The notes under the pieces were generated by a model. It saw nothing but the letters and a program-made list of their open reading frames with translations. It ran no database searches and had not been told where the DNA came from. A DNA stretch of 64,000 nt from Paraflavitalea soli (lineage in GTDB: Bacteria; Bacteroidota; Bacteroidia; Chitinophagales; Chitinophagaceae). The stretch spans positions 7,382,546-7,446,545 of the forward strand of contig NZ_CP032157.1 in the NCBI RefSeq assembly GCF_003555545.1. Reading direction: 5' to 3'. The position numbers and the translations under genes were made by a program. Positions 1 through 7,813 of this stretch are shown in pieces; the first letter of the stretch is position 1; each line of letters begins with the position of its first letter.

Positions 1-293
1 GGTTTGCTATTGGAATTCCGGTCGGGCCGGGTTAGTCCGGTCCTGCCTTGTTCATCGGCCTTATGGTGACGGTGAAAAAAACTGTTGAGGTCATCACCAT
101 TGTGCTGTACTACCGTAAACCCATTTTTCTGGAGATAAAAGGCGCCGGCAGAGACCTCGCCTTTAAAACGTACCTGCTTATCCCACTGACCTCTGTTTTC
201 CGTGAACTCAAAGGCTGAATTGCCACTCTGTGCAACAATCTGTAGGGTGGCAACAACAAAGAGCACGGTAACTATCAAACTTTTCCTACCCAA
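1..293 (-). CDS. Secreted protein with DUF7948-like N-terminus (5' part only)
   Basis: Reading leftwards from about 293, an open frame encodes a hydrophobic signal peptide ending in VAQS. It is followed by FEFTENRGQWDKQVRFKG and SAGAFYLQKNGFTVVQHN, which resemble the start of the DUF7948 domain found in large Bacteroidota proteins, many of them type IX secretion cargo. The frame is still open at base 1, so the C-terminus lies outside the window. No ATG precedes the signal peptide. The first usable codon is TTG at 293, and an in-frame stop lies shortly upstream, so the start is a best guess. Family assignment is by pattern and moderately sure; function is unknown. Confidence 0.6.
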   Translation of the reverse strand, partial: MGRKSLIVTVLFVVATLQIVAQSGNSAFEFTENRGQWDKQVRFKGEVSAGAFYLQKNGFTVVQHNGDDLNSFFHRHHKADEQGRTGLTRPDRNSNSK

Positions 294-478
294 AGATTTA
301 TTTTTTACAATTTACTTAATAATAACGTCTGCTATCCCCGGTTCTTATTGGTGACAGGGGGAATTTTAATCCAATTTTAAAGCAGTATAAACAGTCGATT
401 ATGGGGCTAAATAAAGAGTAGCTTGTTTTTTCATAGATACCGGATACAGTATATCGAATGTTGAACCTGATATGCAAA

Positions 479-2632
479 TTACGAAATCTTACTCCAGGCC
501 GTTTTACCCTTCAGCGATTGCAGGTATTCCAGCAGCCGCGCATTTTCCGGGGCACTCAAATCGGGGTCATTATCTGCGATCTTTTCTGCCACTTCCCGGG
601 CGGCTTCCAGCCATTGCCTGTCCTGCAAAATATTGGCCAGTTTGAAATTCAGTGCACCACTCTGCCGGGTACCCTCAATATCGCCCGGGCCACGCAATTC
701 TAAGTCTTTTTCCGCCACTTTAAACCCATCCGTGGTCTCACACATCGTCTTTAACCGCTCACGCGCATCATTGTTGAGTTTGGTGCTTGTTAATAATATG
801 CAAAAACTCTTTTCAGCACCTCTACCCACCCGTCCGCGTAACTGATGCAATTGCGATAAACCGAATTTCTCTGCATTCTCGATCACCATTACACTTGCAT
901 TCGGCACATCTACACCTACTTCTATCACCGTGGTAGCCACCAGGATTTGAGTGTCGTTGTCCTTAAAACGTTGCATATTGGTTTCCCGTACATCAGTAGG
1001 CTGCCGGCCATGTACCATGCTCATCCAATACTTCGGCTCGGGAAAATAGGCCTTCACATTTTCGTATCCTTTCATCAGGTTTTCATAATCCAGTTTCTCC
1101 GATTCTTCGATCAGCGGAAACACGATGTATGCCTGCCGGCCCAGGGCGATTTCTGCTTTTATAAAGCCCATTACCTGACTGCGCGCCGTTTCATATCGAT
1201 GTACGGTTAAAATGGGTTTTCGGTTGGGAGGAAGCTCGTCCATTACGCTATAATCGAGGTCGCCGTAGGCCGTCATGGCCAGGGTGCGGGGGATGGGGGT
1301 AGCTGTCATCACCAATACATGGGGCGGTATGGTGGCTTTGCCCCATAATTTAGCCCGTTGGGCTACGCCAAAGCGATGCTGCTCATCCACAATGGCCATA
1401 CCCAGGTTCTTAAACTGCACGGTATCTTCTATCACCGCATGCGTGCCTACCAGGAGCTGTATGGTGCCATCCTCTAATTGTTTCAGTATCTCCCGGCGCT
1501 CCTTGGCCTTGGTAGTGCCCGTGAGGATGCGGATGGTCACCGGGAGGTCTTTCAGAAGTTTGGTGAGGCCGGCAAAGTGCTGCCGGGCCAGGATCTCTGT
1601 AGGGGCCATCAGGCAGCTTTGATAGCCGTTATCGGCAGCGAGCAACATAATGAGCAGGGCTACGATGGTTTTACCGCTGCCCACGTCACCCTGTAGCAGC
1701 CGGTTCATTTGCCGGCCGCTGCCCGTATCCTTTCTGATCTCTTTGATCACCCTTTTCTGGGCGCCTGTGAGCTCAAAAGGCAGGTATTTTTCGTAAAACG
1801 TATTGAAGATATCACCCACCTGCCCAAATATGACACCTTTGGAATACCGGTGTCGCCTCGATTTTACCAGGTTCATTCTCAATTGCGCAATGAAGAACTC
1901 CTCAAATTTGAGCCGGTTCATGGCCTGCGTCCAGGCTTCCATGGAAGGGGGGAAGTGGATATTGGTGATGGCCCGGTAACGGGGCATCAATTGAAGCTGT
2001 TGTAAAACGTAGTCTGGCAGGTTTTCCGGCAGGTCTTTCTCGCGCAGGTGCAGAAATAGCGCCTGGGTGAGCTTGGCGATCTGCCGGCCGCCCAGTCCGC
2101 GGGCTTTTAATTTCTCTGTGGTGGAATAGACCGGTTCCAGGAAGTTGCGGGCCGTGGCGTTTTCTTCTGCCAGCGGTTCAATTTCCGGGTGGGTGAGCTG
2201 GGGTAATCCCTGGAAAAAACTCACTTTCCCAAATACCTGATAAGACTGGCCTACAAACAGCATCTTTTCGATCCAGGTGATGCCCTGGAACCAGGTGAGC
2301 TCTACCACACCCGAGGCATCTTTGATCTCCGCCACCAGTCTTTTGCTCCGCTTTTCGCCCATGATGCCCATGCTGGTGATCCGGCCGGCGATCTGTATAA
2401 AGTCTGTTTGTGGCCCGATCTCACGGATGAGGCTCACCTTGGTCTTATCGATATGGCGATAGGGGTAATGCTCCAGCAGGTCTTTGAACGTGAAGATGCC
2501 CAGTTCTTTCTGTAAAAGTTCGGCCCGTTGAGGGCCTACGCCCTTCAGGTATTCAATTGGACTGGCCAGGATATGTGTGCCTCTGCTACTGATAGTGAAT
2601 TCTTTGCCGCAAATGTAAGGGTGGAAACCCAT
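479..2632 (-). CDS. recG: ATP-dependent DNA helicase RecG
   Basis: Encodes the monomeric helicase that remodels stalled replication forks and branched DNA in the cytoplasm. The order of parts is right: an N-terminal wedge region with PIEYLKGVGPQRAELL, an OB-type domain (ASGVVELTWFQGI), then superfamily 2 motor domains with Walker A GDVGSGKT, a DEQHRFG box, TATPIPRTL, and the late motif QLRGRVGRG. I chose the ATG at 2632, giving 717 residues. The frame extends upstream to 2710, but those 26 residues do not look like RecG and would move the start close to the higB remnant. Length fits the family (about 690-710). It stands alone, facing away from higA. Confidence 0.95.
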   Translation of the reverse strand: MGFHPYICGKEFTISSRGTHILASPIEYLKGVGPQRAELLQKELGIFTFKDLLEHYPYRHIDKTKVSLIREIGPQTDFIQIAGRITSMGIMGEKRSKRLVAEIKDASGVVELTWFQGITWIEKMLFVGQSYQVFGKVSFFQGLPQLTHPEIEPLAEENATARNFLEPVYSTTEKLKARGLGGRQIAKLTQALFLHLREKDLPENLPDYVLQQLQLMPRYRAITNIHFPPSMEAWTQAMNRLKFEEFFIAQLRMNLVKSRRHRYSKGVIFGQVGDIFNTFYEKYLPFELTGAQKRVIKEIRKDTGSGRQMNRLLQGDVGSGKTIVALLIMLLAADNGYQSCLMAPTEILARQHFAGLTKLLKDLPVTIRILTGTTKAKERREILKQLEDGTIQLLVGTHAVIEDTVQFKNLGMAIVDEQHRFGVAQRAKLWGKATIPPHVLVMTATPIPRTLAMTAYGDLDYSVMDELPPNRKPILTVHRYETARSQVMGFIKAEIALGRQAYIVFPLIEESEKLDYENLMKGYENVKAYFPEPKYWMSMVHGRQPTDVRETNMQRFKDNDTQILVATTVIEVGVDVPNASVMVIENAEKFGLSQLHQLRGRVGRGAEKSFCILLTSTKLNNDARERLKTMCETTDGFKVAEKDLELRGPGDIEGTRQSGALNFKLANILQDRQWLEAAREVAEKIADNDPDLSAPENARLLEYLQSLKGKTAWSKIS

Positions 2633-2741
2633 TTTCAGGTGTTGGGGTATTTTATGGAGGTGGGAGGGGCGCGGTAAGCCGCTGTGGATGGCGGCTGTCT
2701 GCGTAAACAATGGGAACGGGAGGTATTAGATTTTTGTATAA

Positions 2742-2816
2742 TCCAAGTGCTTCTTAAACTCGTATATCCAACCTCACAGCGATATTTATGATGTTGATTA
2801 CCTTGATTATCATTAA
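2742..2816 (+). pseudogene. higB: C-terminal remnant of a HigB-type toxin
   Basis: A 24-codon open stretch after an in-frame stop ends in DIYDVDYLDYH and a TAA, which resembles the C-terminal strand of HigB (RelE-fold) mRNA interferases. The TAA shares one base with the ATG of the downstream antitoxin (TAATG), the coupling normally seen in higBA operons. No HigB-like sequence is visible in any frame upstream, where only about 110 bases remain before recG. The N-terminal and catalytic part therefore appears to be deleted rather than frameshifted. The match is short, so confidence is moderate. Confidence 0.55.
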
Positions 2817-3154
2817 TGGAGAAAAACACCATGTTGAAACGAGAATTACCACCATCACACCCTGGGGTCATCTTGAGGGAGCTTTTTATGAAGGAGCGTA
2901 ACCTGACTGTGACTGAGCTTGCAAAGGGTTTGGGCATGACCCGCGCTAATTTATCTGCCATTATCAATATGCGGGCAGGCATAAGTCCCGAAGTAGCGGT
3001 TAAGTTATCCGAAGCCTTCGGTAATTCTGCTGCGTTTTGGATCAATCTGCAAAATAACTATGAATTGTGGCATGCAGAGAGAAAAGTTAAACGTTCTTCC
3101 ATACAACACTTTCGTTTGCCGGGAAGTGACCGGCAATCGGCCCATGCCCAGTAG
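2816..3154 (+). CDS. higA: HigA-family antitoxin (XRE-type DNA-binding protein)
   Basis: A 112-residue helix-turn-helix protein. HPGVILRELFMKERNLTVTE, LAKGLGMTRANLSAIINMRA and FGNSAAFWINLQNNYELW are the standard HigA antidote signature. Normally it binds the HigB toxin and represses the shared promoter. The first ATG overlaps the stop of the higB remnant. A second ATG at 2831, preceded by GGAGAAAAA, is an equally good start. With its toxin reduced to a remnant it is probably an orphan antitoxin, which could still act as a repressor or neutralise another HigB (inference). Confidence 0.85.
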   Translation: MEKNTMLKRELPPSHPGVILRELFMKERNLTVTELAKGLGMTRANLSAIINMRAGISPEVAVKLSEAFGNSAAFWINLQNNYELWHAERKVKRSSIQHFRLPGSDRQSAHAQ

Positions 3155-3234
3155 ATCAGGCTTTGAAAATAAAGGTTCTCTATAATTTAAAAAGACGATA
3201 GAAAAATATAACTGTCATGCTTTCTAAGCACGAA

Positions 3235-3256
3235 AAAGCCCCAAGGATGGGGCTTT
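3235..3256 (-). terminator. Rho-independent terminator
   Basis: Perfect 8-bp stem AAAGCCCC / GGGGCTTT with a 6-base loop. On the minus strand it is followed by a run of five T, so it best terminates leftward transcription from the 3290-4841 region. On the plus strand the tail is weaker, but it could also stop higA transcripts. Confidence 0.75.
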
Positions 3257-3289
3257 ATATTTCAATTATGTGGAAGTTAAATTATTGCT

Positions 3290-3445
3290 CTATTTTCTTA
3301 AAATCATGCCGTTGGGAAATTCCTTGTTGCATCTGGCGAGGGTCTCATTTGCCATTGCGAGTTTTTTAATAATGAACTCATCTTTACTAAAATCGATCTC
3401 GTCTAAACTTATGGTCACTTTGCTAGGGTCTATTGTTTTGTCCAA
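3290..3445 (-). CDS. Small hypothetical protein, start uncertain or damaged
   Basis: A minus-strand frame ending just before the 3235-3256 terminator encodes a charged peptide containing KVTISLDEIDFSKDEFII and NETLARCNKEFPNGMILRK. Its composition looks like real protein. The same frame extends upstream to a stop at 3488-3490 but contains no ATG or GTG. TTG at 3445 is the first usable start and gives 51 residues. A good ribosome-binding sequence (AAAGAGG) sits 6 bases before an ATG in another frame that stops after 12 codons, so a frameshift near 3470 is possible. No family was recognised. Its placement before a terminator supports a gene or a recent gene remnant. Confidence 0.35.
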   Translation of the reverse strand: MDKTIDPSKVTISLDEIDFSKDEFIIKKLAMANETLARCNKEFPNGMILRK

Positions 3446-3548
3446 TTCTTCAGAAGATTTGATGACATATTTAACCTCTTTTTTTAGTTATATACGACTA
3501 TTAGAATTTTCAGATTTATGAGATTTAAGAAGTTTTCATTTCAATCTC

Positions 3549-4841
3549 CTACTGCCCCGAAGCTGGCCTGACCGCTGGTCTTGTCCCGGGTTGCGAAGGC
3601 CGCGTTGCAGGCCGTGTCGCTGGCTGAACAGATGGCCTGGTGGCCGGTCTTGTAGAGGGCTGGGATGGTCGTATTGTAGGCCGGGTAACGGGCCTGGTGG
3701 AAGGATTGGTGGGTCGGGTTACCGGCTGGGTGCCTGGGTTGACAGGTTTGGTGACCGGCCTCGTGGATGGATTGGTAGGCCGGGTAACGGGTCTCGTACC
3801 AGGATTGGTGGGCCTGGTGACCGGTCTTGTTGTGCCCGGGTTGGTGCTGCCGCCGGGCCGGGTAGGCCGGGTAACGGCTGGTCTGGTTACTACTGGTCTT
3901 ACCGGTCTGCCCCCTTTATCGAAATTAGGCGGCCTGTTGTGAACAGAAGGAGCCTTAGGATGATCTCTCTTGAACATGGCTGAGCCTTGTTTGGCCAGGT
4001 CGGGCCGGGAATAGGTATTCCGGTAATCGCCCCGCTGAACCCGCACCTGTACAAGCGGTGCACTCCGGCGGAAGCTATTCCCGCCATAATAACTGGCACG
4101 CCAGCCGGGCACCCGGTAATGAGGCCAGCGACGATAATGCCCGAAATAATAATAGTCCCAGTAATAGTGATAGGTATAGTACTGGTGCCAGTAAATCGGC
4201 CTCCAGGGCCGCCAGTAGGGTGGATGATAACCCCAATACCAGGGAGAGCGCCACACCACATAGGCAGGGCGAAACATAAACAGCACTACCGGCCAGGTAG
4301 CTACCTCGTAAGTAGTGGTGTATTGAACAGTTACATTACTGTTGTCGGCCCTGGCACTGGCCGTACTTTGACTGCCCGAGTAACCCGGGTTGGGTGTACC
4401 GCCAACCGCATTGCCATCTGAATCGTAATTGGGTTCTATGATATAATCCTTGCCATACAGGTCTTCATCACCTATGACCTGTATAGTAGCCTGTCCGTCC
4501 TTGTCTTTTTCCACTACGATCACCGCCACATCCTGGTCCTCATCCTTGCTCACCGCCACTTTGAGGGTAATATTGTGGACATTGCCTTCTACGTTGTCCA
4601 CTACTTCAATATAGTCTGTTTCATTATCCCCATTCAGGTCGAGGTTATTAATGTTGTTGGATTCATCATTCAGTGATTTCTCAAAGTCCTCCAGGGTGGG
4701 AGAAGCCTGGAATAGCTTCAGCACAGCATAGAGGTTCAGGTTATCACCGGGAAGGTCCAGTCTTTCCTGCTCTTGTTGCGCACCTGCTCCAAAACCCAAC
4801 AGGCACAGTGCTGCAGTAAGTGGTAGCACCAGGTATTTCAT
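3549..4841 (-). CDS. Secreted Trp/Tyr-rich protein with Pro-Thr-Arg repeat tail
   Basis: A 430-residue exported protein of unknown function. Residues 1-21 form a signal peptide (LLGFGAGAQ). An acidic domain of about 120 residues follows (NLDLNGDNETDYIEVVD), then a strongly Trp/Tyr-rich region around residues 180-250 (WYWGYHPPYWRPW). The last ~110 residues are an imperfect repeat of about 11 residues built on TNPGTRPVTRP. The tail is basic, proline-rich and surely disordered. Such tails can associate with cell wall or surface polymers, but that is inference. Tandem repeats in the DNA at 3560-3900 make this stretch prone to length change. Confidence 0.8.
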   Translation of the reverse strand: MKYLVLPLTAALCLLGFGAGAQQEQERLDLPGDNLNLYAVLKLFQASPTLEDFEKSLNDESNNINNLDLNGDNETDYIEVVDNVEGNVHNITLKVAVSKDEDQDVAVIVVEKDKDGQATIQVIGDEDLYGKDYIIEPNYDSDGNAVGGTPNPGYSGSQSTASARADNSNVTVQYTTTYEVATWPVVLFMFRPAYVVWRSPWYWGYHPPYWRPWRPIYWHQYYTYHYYWDYYYFGHYRRWPHYRVPGWRASYYGGNSFRRSAPLVQVRVQRGDYRNTYSRPDLAKQGSAMFKRDHPKAPSVHNRPPNFDKGGRPVRPVVTRPAVTRPTRPGGSTNPGTTRPVTRPTNPGTRPVTRPTNPSTRPVTKPVNPGTQPVTRPTNPSTRPVTRPTIRPSQPSTRPATRPSVQPATRPATRPSQPGTRPAVRPASGQ

Positions 4842-4894
4842 TGAATTAGTTTAAATAAATATACTAAATTAATTCAATGCTTTGGCCCAGTCCC

Positions 4895-6514
4895 TTACGG
4901 CTTCACATACACTTCCACCCAGGCATCCGAGCTGGGCTTGCGGGGCGCTACAAACACATCTACTTTCTTGTAGTTGGCCTGCAGGGCTTCCCTTATTTTG
5001 AAGGGATAAAAATTATTGAGGTAGGGAATGTATTCAAACAACACGAGGTCGTAATGCTTGTTTTGAATACGATTGATGAACATATTGGTTTCCTTGTCAA
5101 ACATACCCACGCCTTTGTGGAACCACAACGGGTATTCAGGTCCGCGCTCCAGTTCATAAGGGATCTCCGCCGCCAATGGCGTTAGCTCACTCATGTTGAG
5201 CACCTTCAGGTTCTTGCCGTTCTTCACCAGGTCCATATTCATGAGGCGTTCGATCCCATCTACCGTTGGGTTGGGCAGCAATACCTTTTCGAAAGATTTT
5301 AATTTGGGCGTGCGCCATTGGTCGAGGGGAATATCGGTGGTGTCCAGCCCGATCATGTACGTATTGCGGTTCACCACATTGGCATAGGTATGGCCTTCGT
5401 GCGTCATGGTGGTATAGGATTCTCCGCTGCCTTTCAATACAAAACGGTCAATATAGCGCCAGTACACATGGCTCCACCAAAGCAGTACACCGGCAGCACA
5501 GATGATCACCGGCTTCCAGCTATCAAACTTAATAGGCAGTAACAGCGACAAGAGGGAAATGATGAACACGAAAGCAAAGCTGTGAAAGAAGATATTGTTG
5601 TCAACCGGTACATAGCTGGTCACCTGAAAGATGGCCGCCTGCGCCAGGATACCAAGGGTGAGCAGCGTAAAGATCATTTGCTGCTTATTGAGCCAAAACT
5701 CCTTCCAGTTCTTAATCGCCACCATCAGCAGCAATACAATGAGGAAGAGGTAAAACTTGAGCCATTGGGAGCCCGCCAGGAAATCGCGCAATATATCACT
5801 GATCGACATCCGCGAACTATGGGGCGGCTGACCATGGTTGAACCAATAGCCAAAAGTACCCGTCACGGGCAAAATGAAGGCCAGTCCGGTAATGAACACC
5901 GTGCCGGCAAAGATCACCAGGGGCAGCCACTTCTTTTCTGTAAGGGCCAGGTACCCTAATAAAGCCAGGCAAATGAGCAGCGCCAGGCCACCACCATCCT
6001 GCTTGGTAAAGAAAGAACAGAATATGAAAAAGCCCGATGCTACCAGCGAGGCATATTTCCACTTGCTGGCCGGGGAAAAGATATACTTCATGAGGAAGGC
6101 CAGGCCAATCAATTCATACACGATGACGGTATGGTTGTACCAGGGCCAGTAATTGAAAAACGTATAAGAAAGGCAGAAGACCAGCACTGCCGAAAAACGG
6201 ACACCCGGCTGCACGCCCAGGCTCTTGAAAATAGAGCGGAAGGCCAGCCCGGACAGCAGGTTAATAAAGGCCTGTGCCTTGATGAGGGTGATCAGCTGCG
6301 GACCGAATATTTTGAAGAACATGGCCGGGATCACCCAGTACATATAGCCAACCGGCATACCGAAATCCTTATACGGCACTTGTCCCGTGTACATGCGGTA
6401 AGCCCCTTCCCAGGAGAGAAAAATATTAATACGGTAGGGGAAGCTGGCAAATACCGGTACCATGGCAATGATGACAATGACCAGTATCTCTGAATAGGAA
6501 AGAATTCGTTTCAT
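4895..6514 (-). CDS. GT-C fold membrane glycosyltransferase (PMT/GT39-like)
   Basis: A 539-residue protein with roughly ten hydrophobic segments in the first 370 residues and a soluble C-terminal domain of about 150 residues. After the first membrane helix comes a loop with WEGAYRMYTGQVPYKDFGMP, which resembles the acidic first periplasmic loop of lipid-phosphate-sugar-dependent GT-C transferases. Such enzymes move a sugar from a polyprenyl-phosphate donor to an acceptor at the outer face of the inner membrane. It is divergent from the polyprenyl-phosphoryl-arabinose operon starting at 6893, so it is a natural candidate to use that donor. This is inference from position; the family is diverse and the true sugar is unknown. 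Confidence 0.75.
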   Translation of the reverse strand: MKRILSYSEILVIVIIAMVPVFASFPYRINIFLSWEGAYRMYTGQVPYKDFGMPVGYMYWVIPAMFFKIFGPQLITLIKAQAFINLLSGLAFRSIFKSLGVQPGVRFSAVLVFCLSYTFFNYWPWYNHTVIVYELIGLAFLMKYIFSPASKWKYASLVASGFFIFCSFFTKQDGGGLALLICLALLGYLALTEKKWLPLVIFAGTVFITGLAFILPVTGTFGYWFNHGQPPHSSRMSISDILRDFLAGSQWLKFYLFLIVLLLMVAIKNWKEFWLNKQQMIFTLLTLGILAQAAIFQVTSYVPVDNNIFFHSFAFVFIISLLSLLLPIKFDSWKPVIICAAGVLLWWSHVYWRYIDRFVLKGSGESYTTMTHEGHTYANVVNRNTYMIGLDTTDIPLDQWRTPKLKSFEKVLLPNPTVDGIERLMNMDLVKNGKNLKVLNMSELTPLAAEIPYELERGPEYPLWFHKGVGMFDKETNMFINRIQNKHYDLVLFEYIPYLNNFYPFKIREALQANYKKVDVFVAPRKPSSDAWVEVYVKP

Positions 6515-6634
6515 ATCGGTTGTAATGTGATGAAGCGATGCCGGATGGCGGTTTAAGGTTACGCGAAAGTAGCCTATGATAAAATAAATTGCAAGTAATT
6601 ATAAGGCGTTTGTTGGTTTGGGTCTGCCGGTGAC

Positions 6635-6690
6635 GAAGGTGAGTCGCCCTGCAGCGCTGCAAAAGCCGTAAGGCAGGGCCGCCCACCTTT
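6635..6690. repeat. Imperfect inverted repeat, 18-bp arms
   Basis: Arms at 6635-6652 and 6673-6690 match at 14 of 18 positions, sharing AGGTG and GCCCTGC blocks, with a 20-base loop. There is no T-run on either side, so it is not an ordinary terminator. It could be a structured leader, an operator, or a small REP-like element. Confidence 0.45.
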
Positions 6691-6843
6691 GATCGAAGAA
6701 GCCTCTCGAGACCCCTTGCCCAGGCAGGGCTAAGGGGCAGCTTACGCTATCTGCCTGTGTTCCCGCTCCTAATGGGGATTGGGTAATTAAGGCCCCGGCT
6801 GTGAATTTATCTTTATTTCATGACATCTGACAACCCCGGGGGC

Positions 6844-6875
6844 TTGCATTAGCGCTTTTTGTGCTGTATCTTGTG
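6844..6875 (+). promoter_or_regulatory. Candidate Bacteroidota-type promoter of the dprE operon
   Basis: TTG at 6844-6846, then 20 bases, then TATCTTGTG at 6867-6875. This is close to the Bacteroidota sigma consensus TTTG-N19-21-TAnnTTTG. The predicted transcript would start about 10 bases upstream of the prenyltransferase ATG, giving a very short leader. Confidence 0.4.
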
Positions 6876-6892
6876 CCCGGAATAGACGATCA

Positions 6893-7798
6893 ATGCGGGA
6901 TTATATCAAATTATTACGACCTAAAGACTGGGCAAAAAACCTTTTCCTGTTCATCCCCTCTTTCTTTGCAGGCAAATTGTTTAACCCCTCGGAGTTCAAA
7001 GAGCAATTTTTGTTGCTGATTGGCGGCTTTATTGCTTTTAGCTTCCTTGCCAGTAGTATCTACATTATTAACGATTACAGGGACATCGAGGACGATCGCA
7101 AGCATCCCAAAAAGAGCAAGCGGCCGCTGGCATCCGGCAAAGTAAAGAAAGGAACAGGGCTGGCTATCTGTATCCTGCTGGCTATTGCCGGCCTGGGTAT
7201 CAGCTACCTGCTTGACCCTACTTTCAAGTTCCTGTTCATTATCGGTATCTATTACCTGCTCAACCTGGGCTATTGCTTTGGATTGAAGAATATCTCCATC
7301 GTTGATATCCTGATCGTATCTGCCGGCTTTGTATTGCGGGTAAAAGGCGGTGCAGCGCTGGGTGATATCCATACCACCGAGTGGCTCATCATCATGACCT
7401 TCCTGCTGGCCTTGTTCATGGCCATTGCCAAAAGGCGCGATGATGTGATGCTGAAAGTGTCTACCGGCACCGATATGCGGAAAGCCATCAAAGGCTATAG
7501 CCTGGAATTCCTCAATACCCTGCTGGGGCTTTTTTGCGCCATCCTGATCGTGTCCTATATCAATTACACCGTATCAGGCGCCTTGTACAAAGAGTTTGGC
7601 CACCGCTTATATTATACATCCCTGTTCGTGATCGCGGGTATTATGCGATATTTGCAAATTACCTTCGTCCTGAACAAAGCAGGTTCACCTACCGAAATCC
7701 TTTATAAAGACCGTTTCATTCAGCTTACCCTCGTTCTATGGATAGCCAGTTTTTATTTTATCCTTTATCTGAAGGATATGCATGTATTCGACAAATAA
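6893..7798 (+). CDS. UbiA-family polyprenyl-phosphate phosphoribosyltransferase (DPPR synthase-like)
   Basis: A 301-residue integral membrane enzyme of the UbiA superfamily. The first Mg-binding motif is NDYRDIEDDRKHPKKSKRP from residue 60, very like the NDxxDxxxDRxHPxKxxRP of the mycobacterial enzyme Rv3806c. A second acidic motif, KRRDDVML, lies near residue 185. About eight to nine helices follow. The mycobacterial enzyme transfers 5-phosphoribose from PRPP to decaprenyl phosphate. The downstream DprE1- and DprE2-like genes and a phosphatase gene support the same role here, on whatever polyprenyl carrier this organism uses. It is the first gene of a tight four-gene operon. Confidence 0.88.
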   Translation: MRDYIKLLRPKDWAKNLFLFIPSFFAGKLFNPSEFKEQFLLLIGGFIAFSFLASSIYIINDYRDIEDDRKHPKKSKRPLASGKVKKGTGLAICILLAIAGLGISYLLDPTFKFLFIIGIYYLLNLGYCFGLKNISIVDILIVSAGFVLRVKGGAALGDIHTTEWLIIMTFLLALFMAIAKRRDDVMLKVSTGTDMRKAIKGYSLEFLNTLLGLFCAILIVSYINYTVSGALYKEFGHRLYYTSLFVIAGIMRYLQITFVLNKAGSPTEILYKDRFIQLTLVLWIASFYFILYLKDMHVFDK

Positions 7799-7813
7799 AA
7801 AACGACTATTCGC

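Larger units (their letters stand above)
6515..6892. other. Divergent intergenic region with inverted repeat
   Basis: 378 bases between the glycosyltransferase gene and the prenyltransferase operon. It holds an imperfect inverted repeat (6635-6652 against 6673-6690) and, near its right end, a candidate promoter for the operon. No open frame here looks coding. Confidence 0.7.

Noticed and set aside
2635-3045. 136-residue frame on the minus strand over higA
   Set aside because: It is antisense to the HigA gene, which has clear family motifs, and its own protein looks like random translation.
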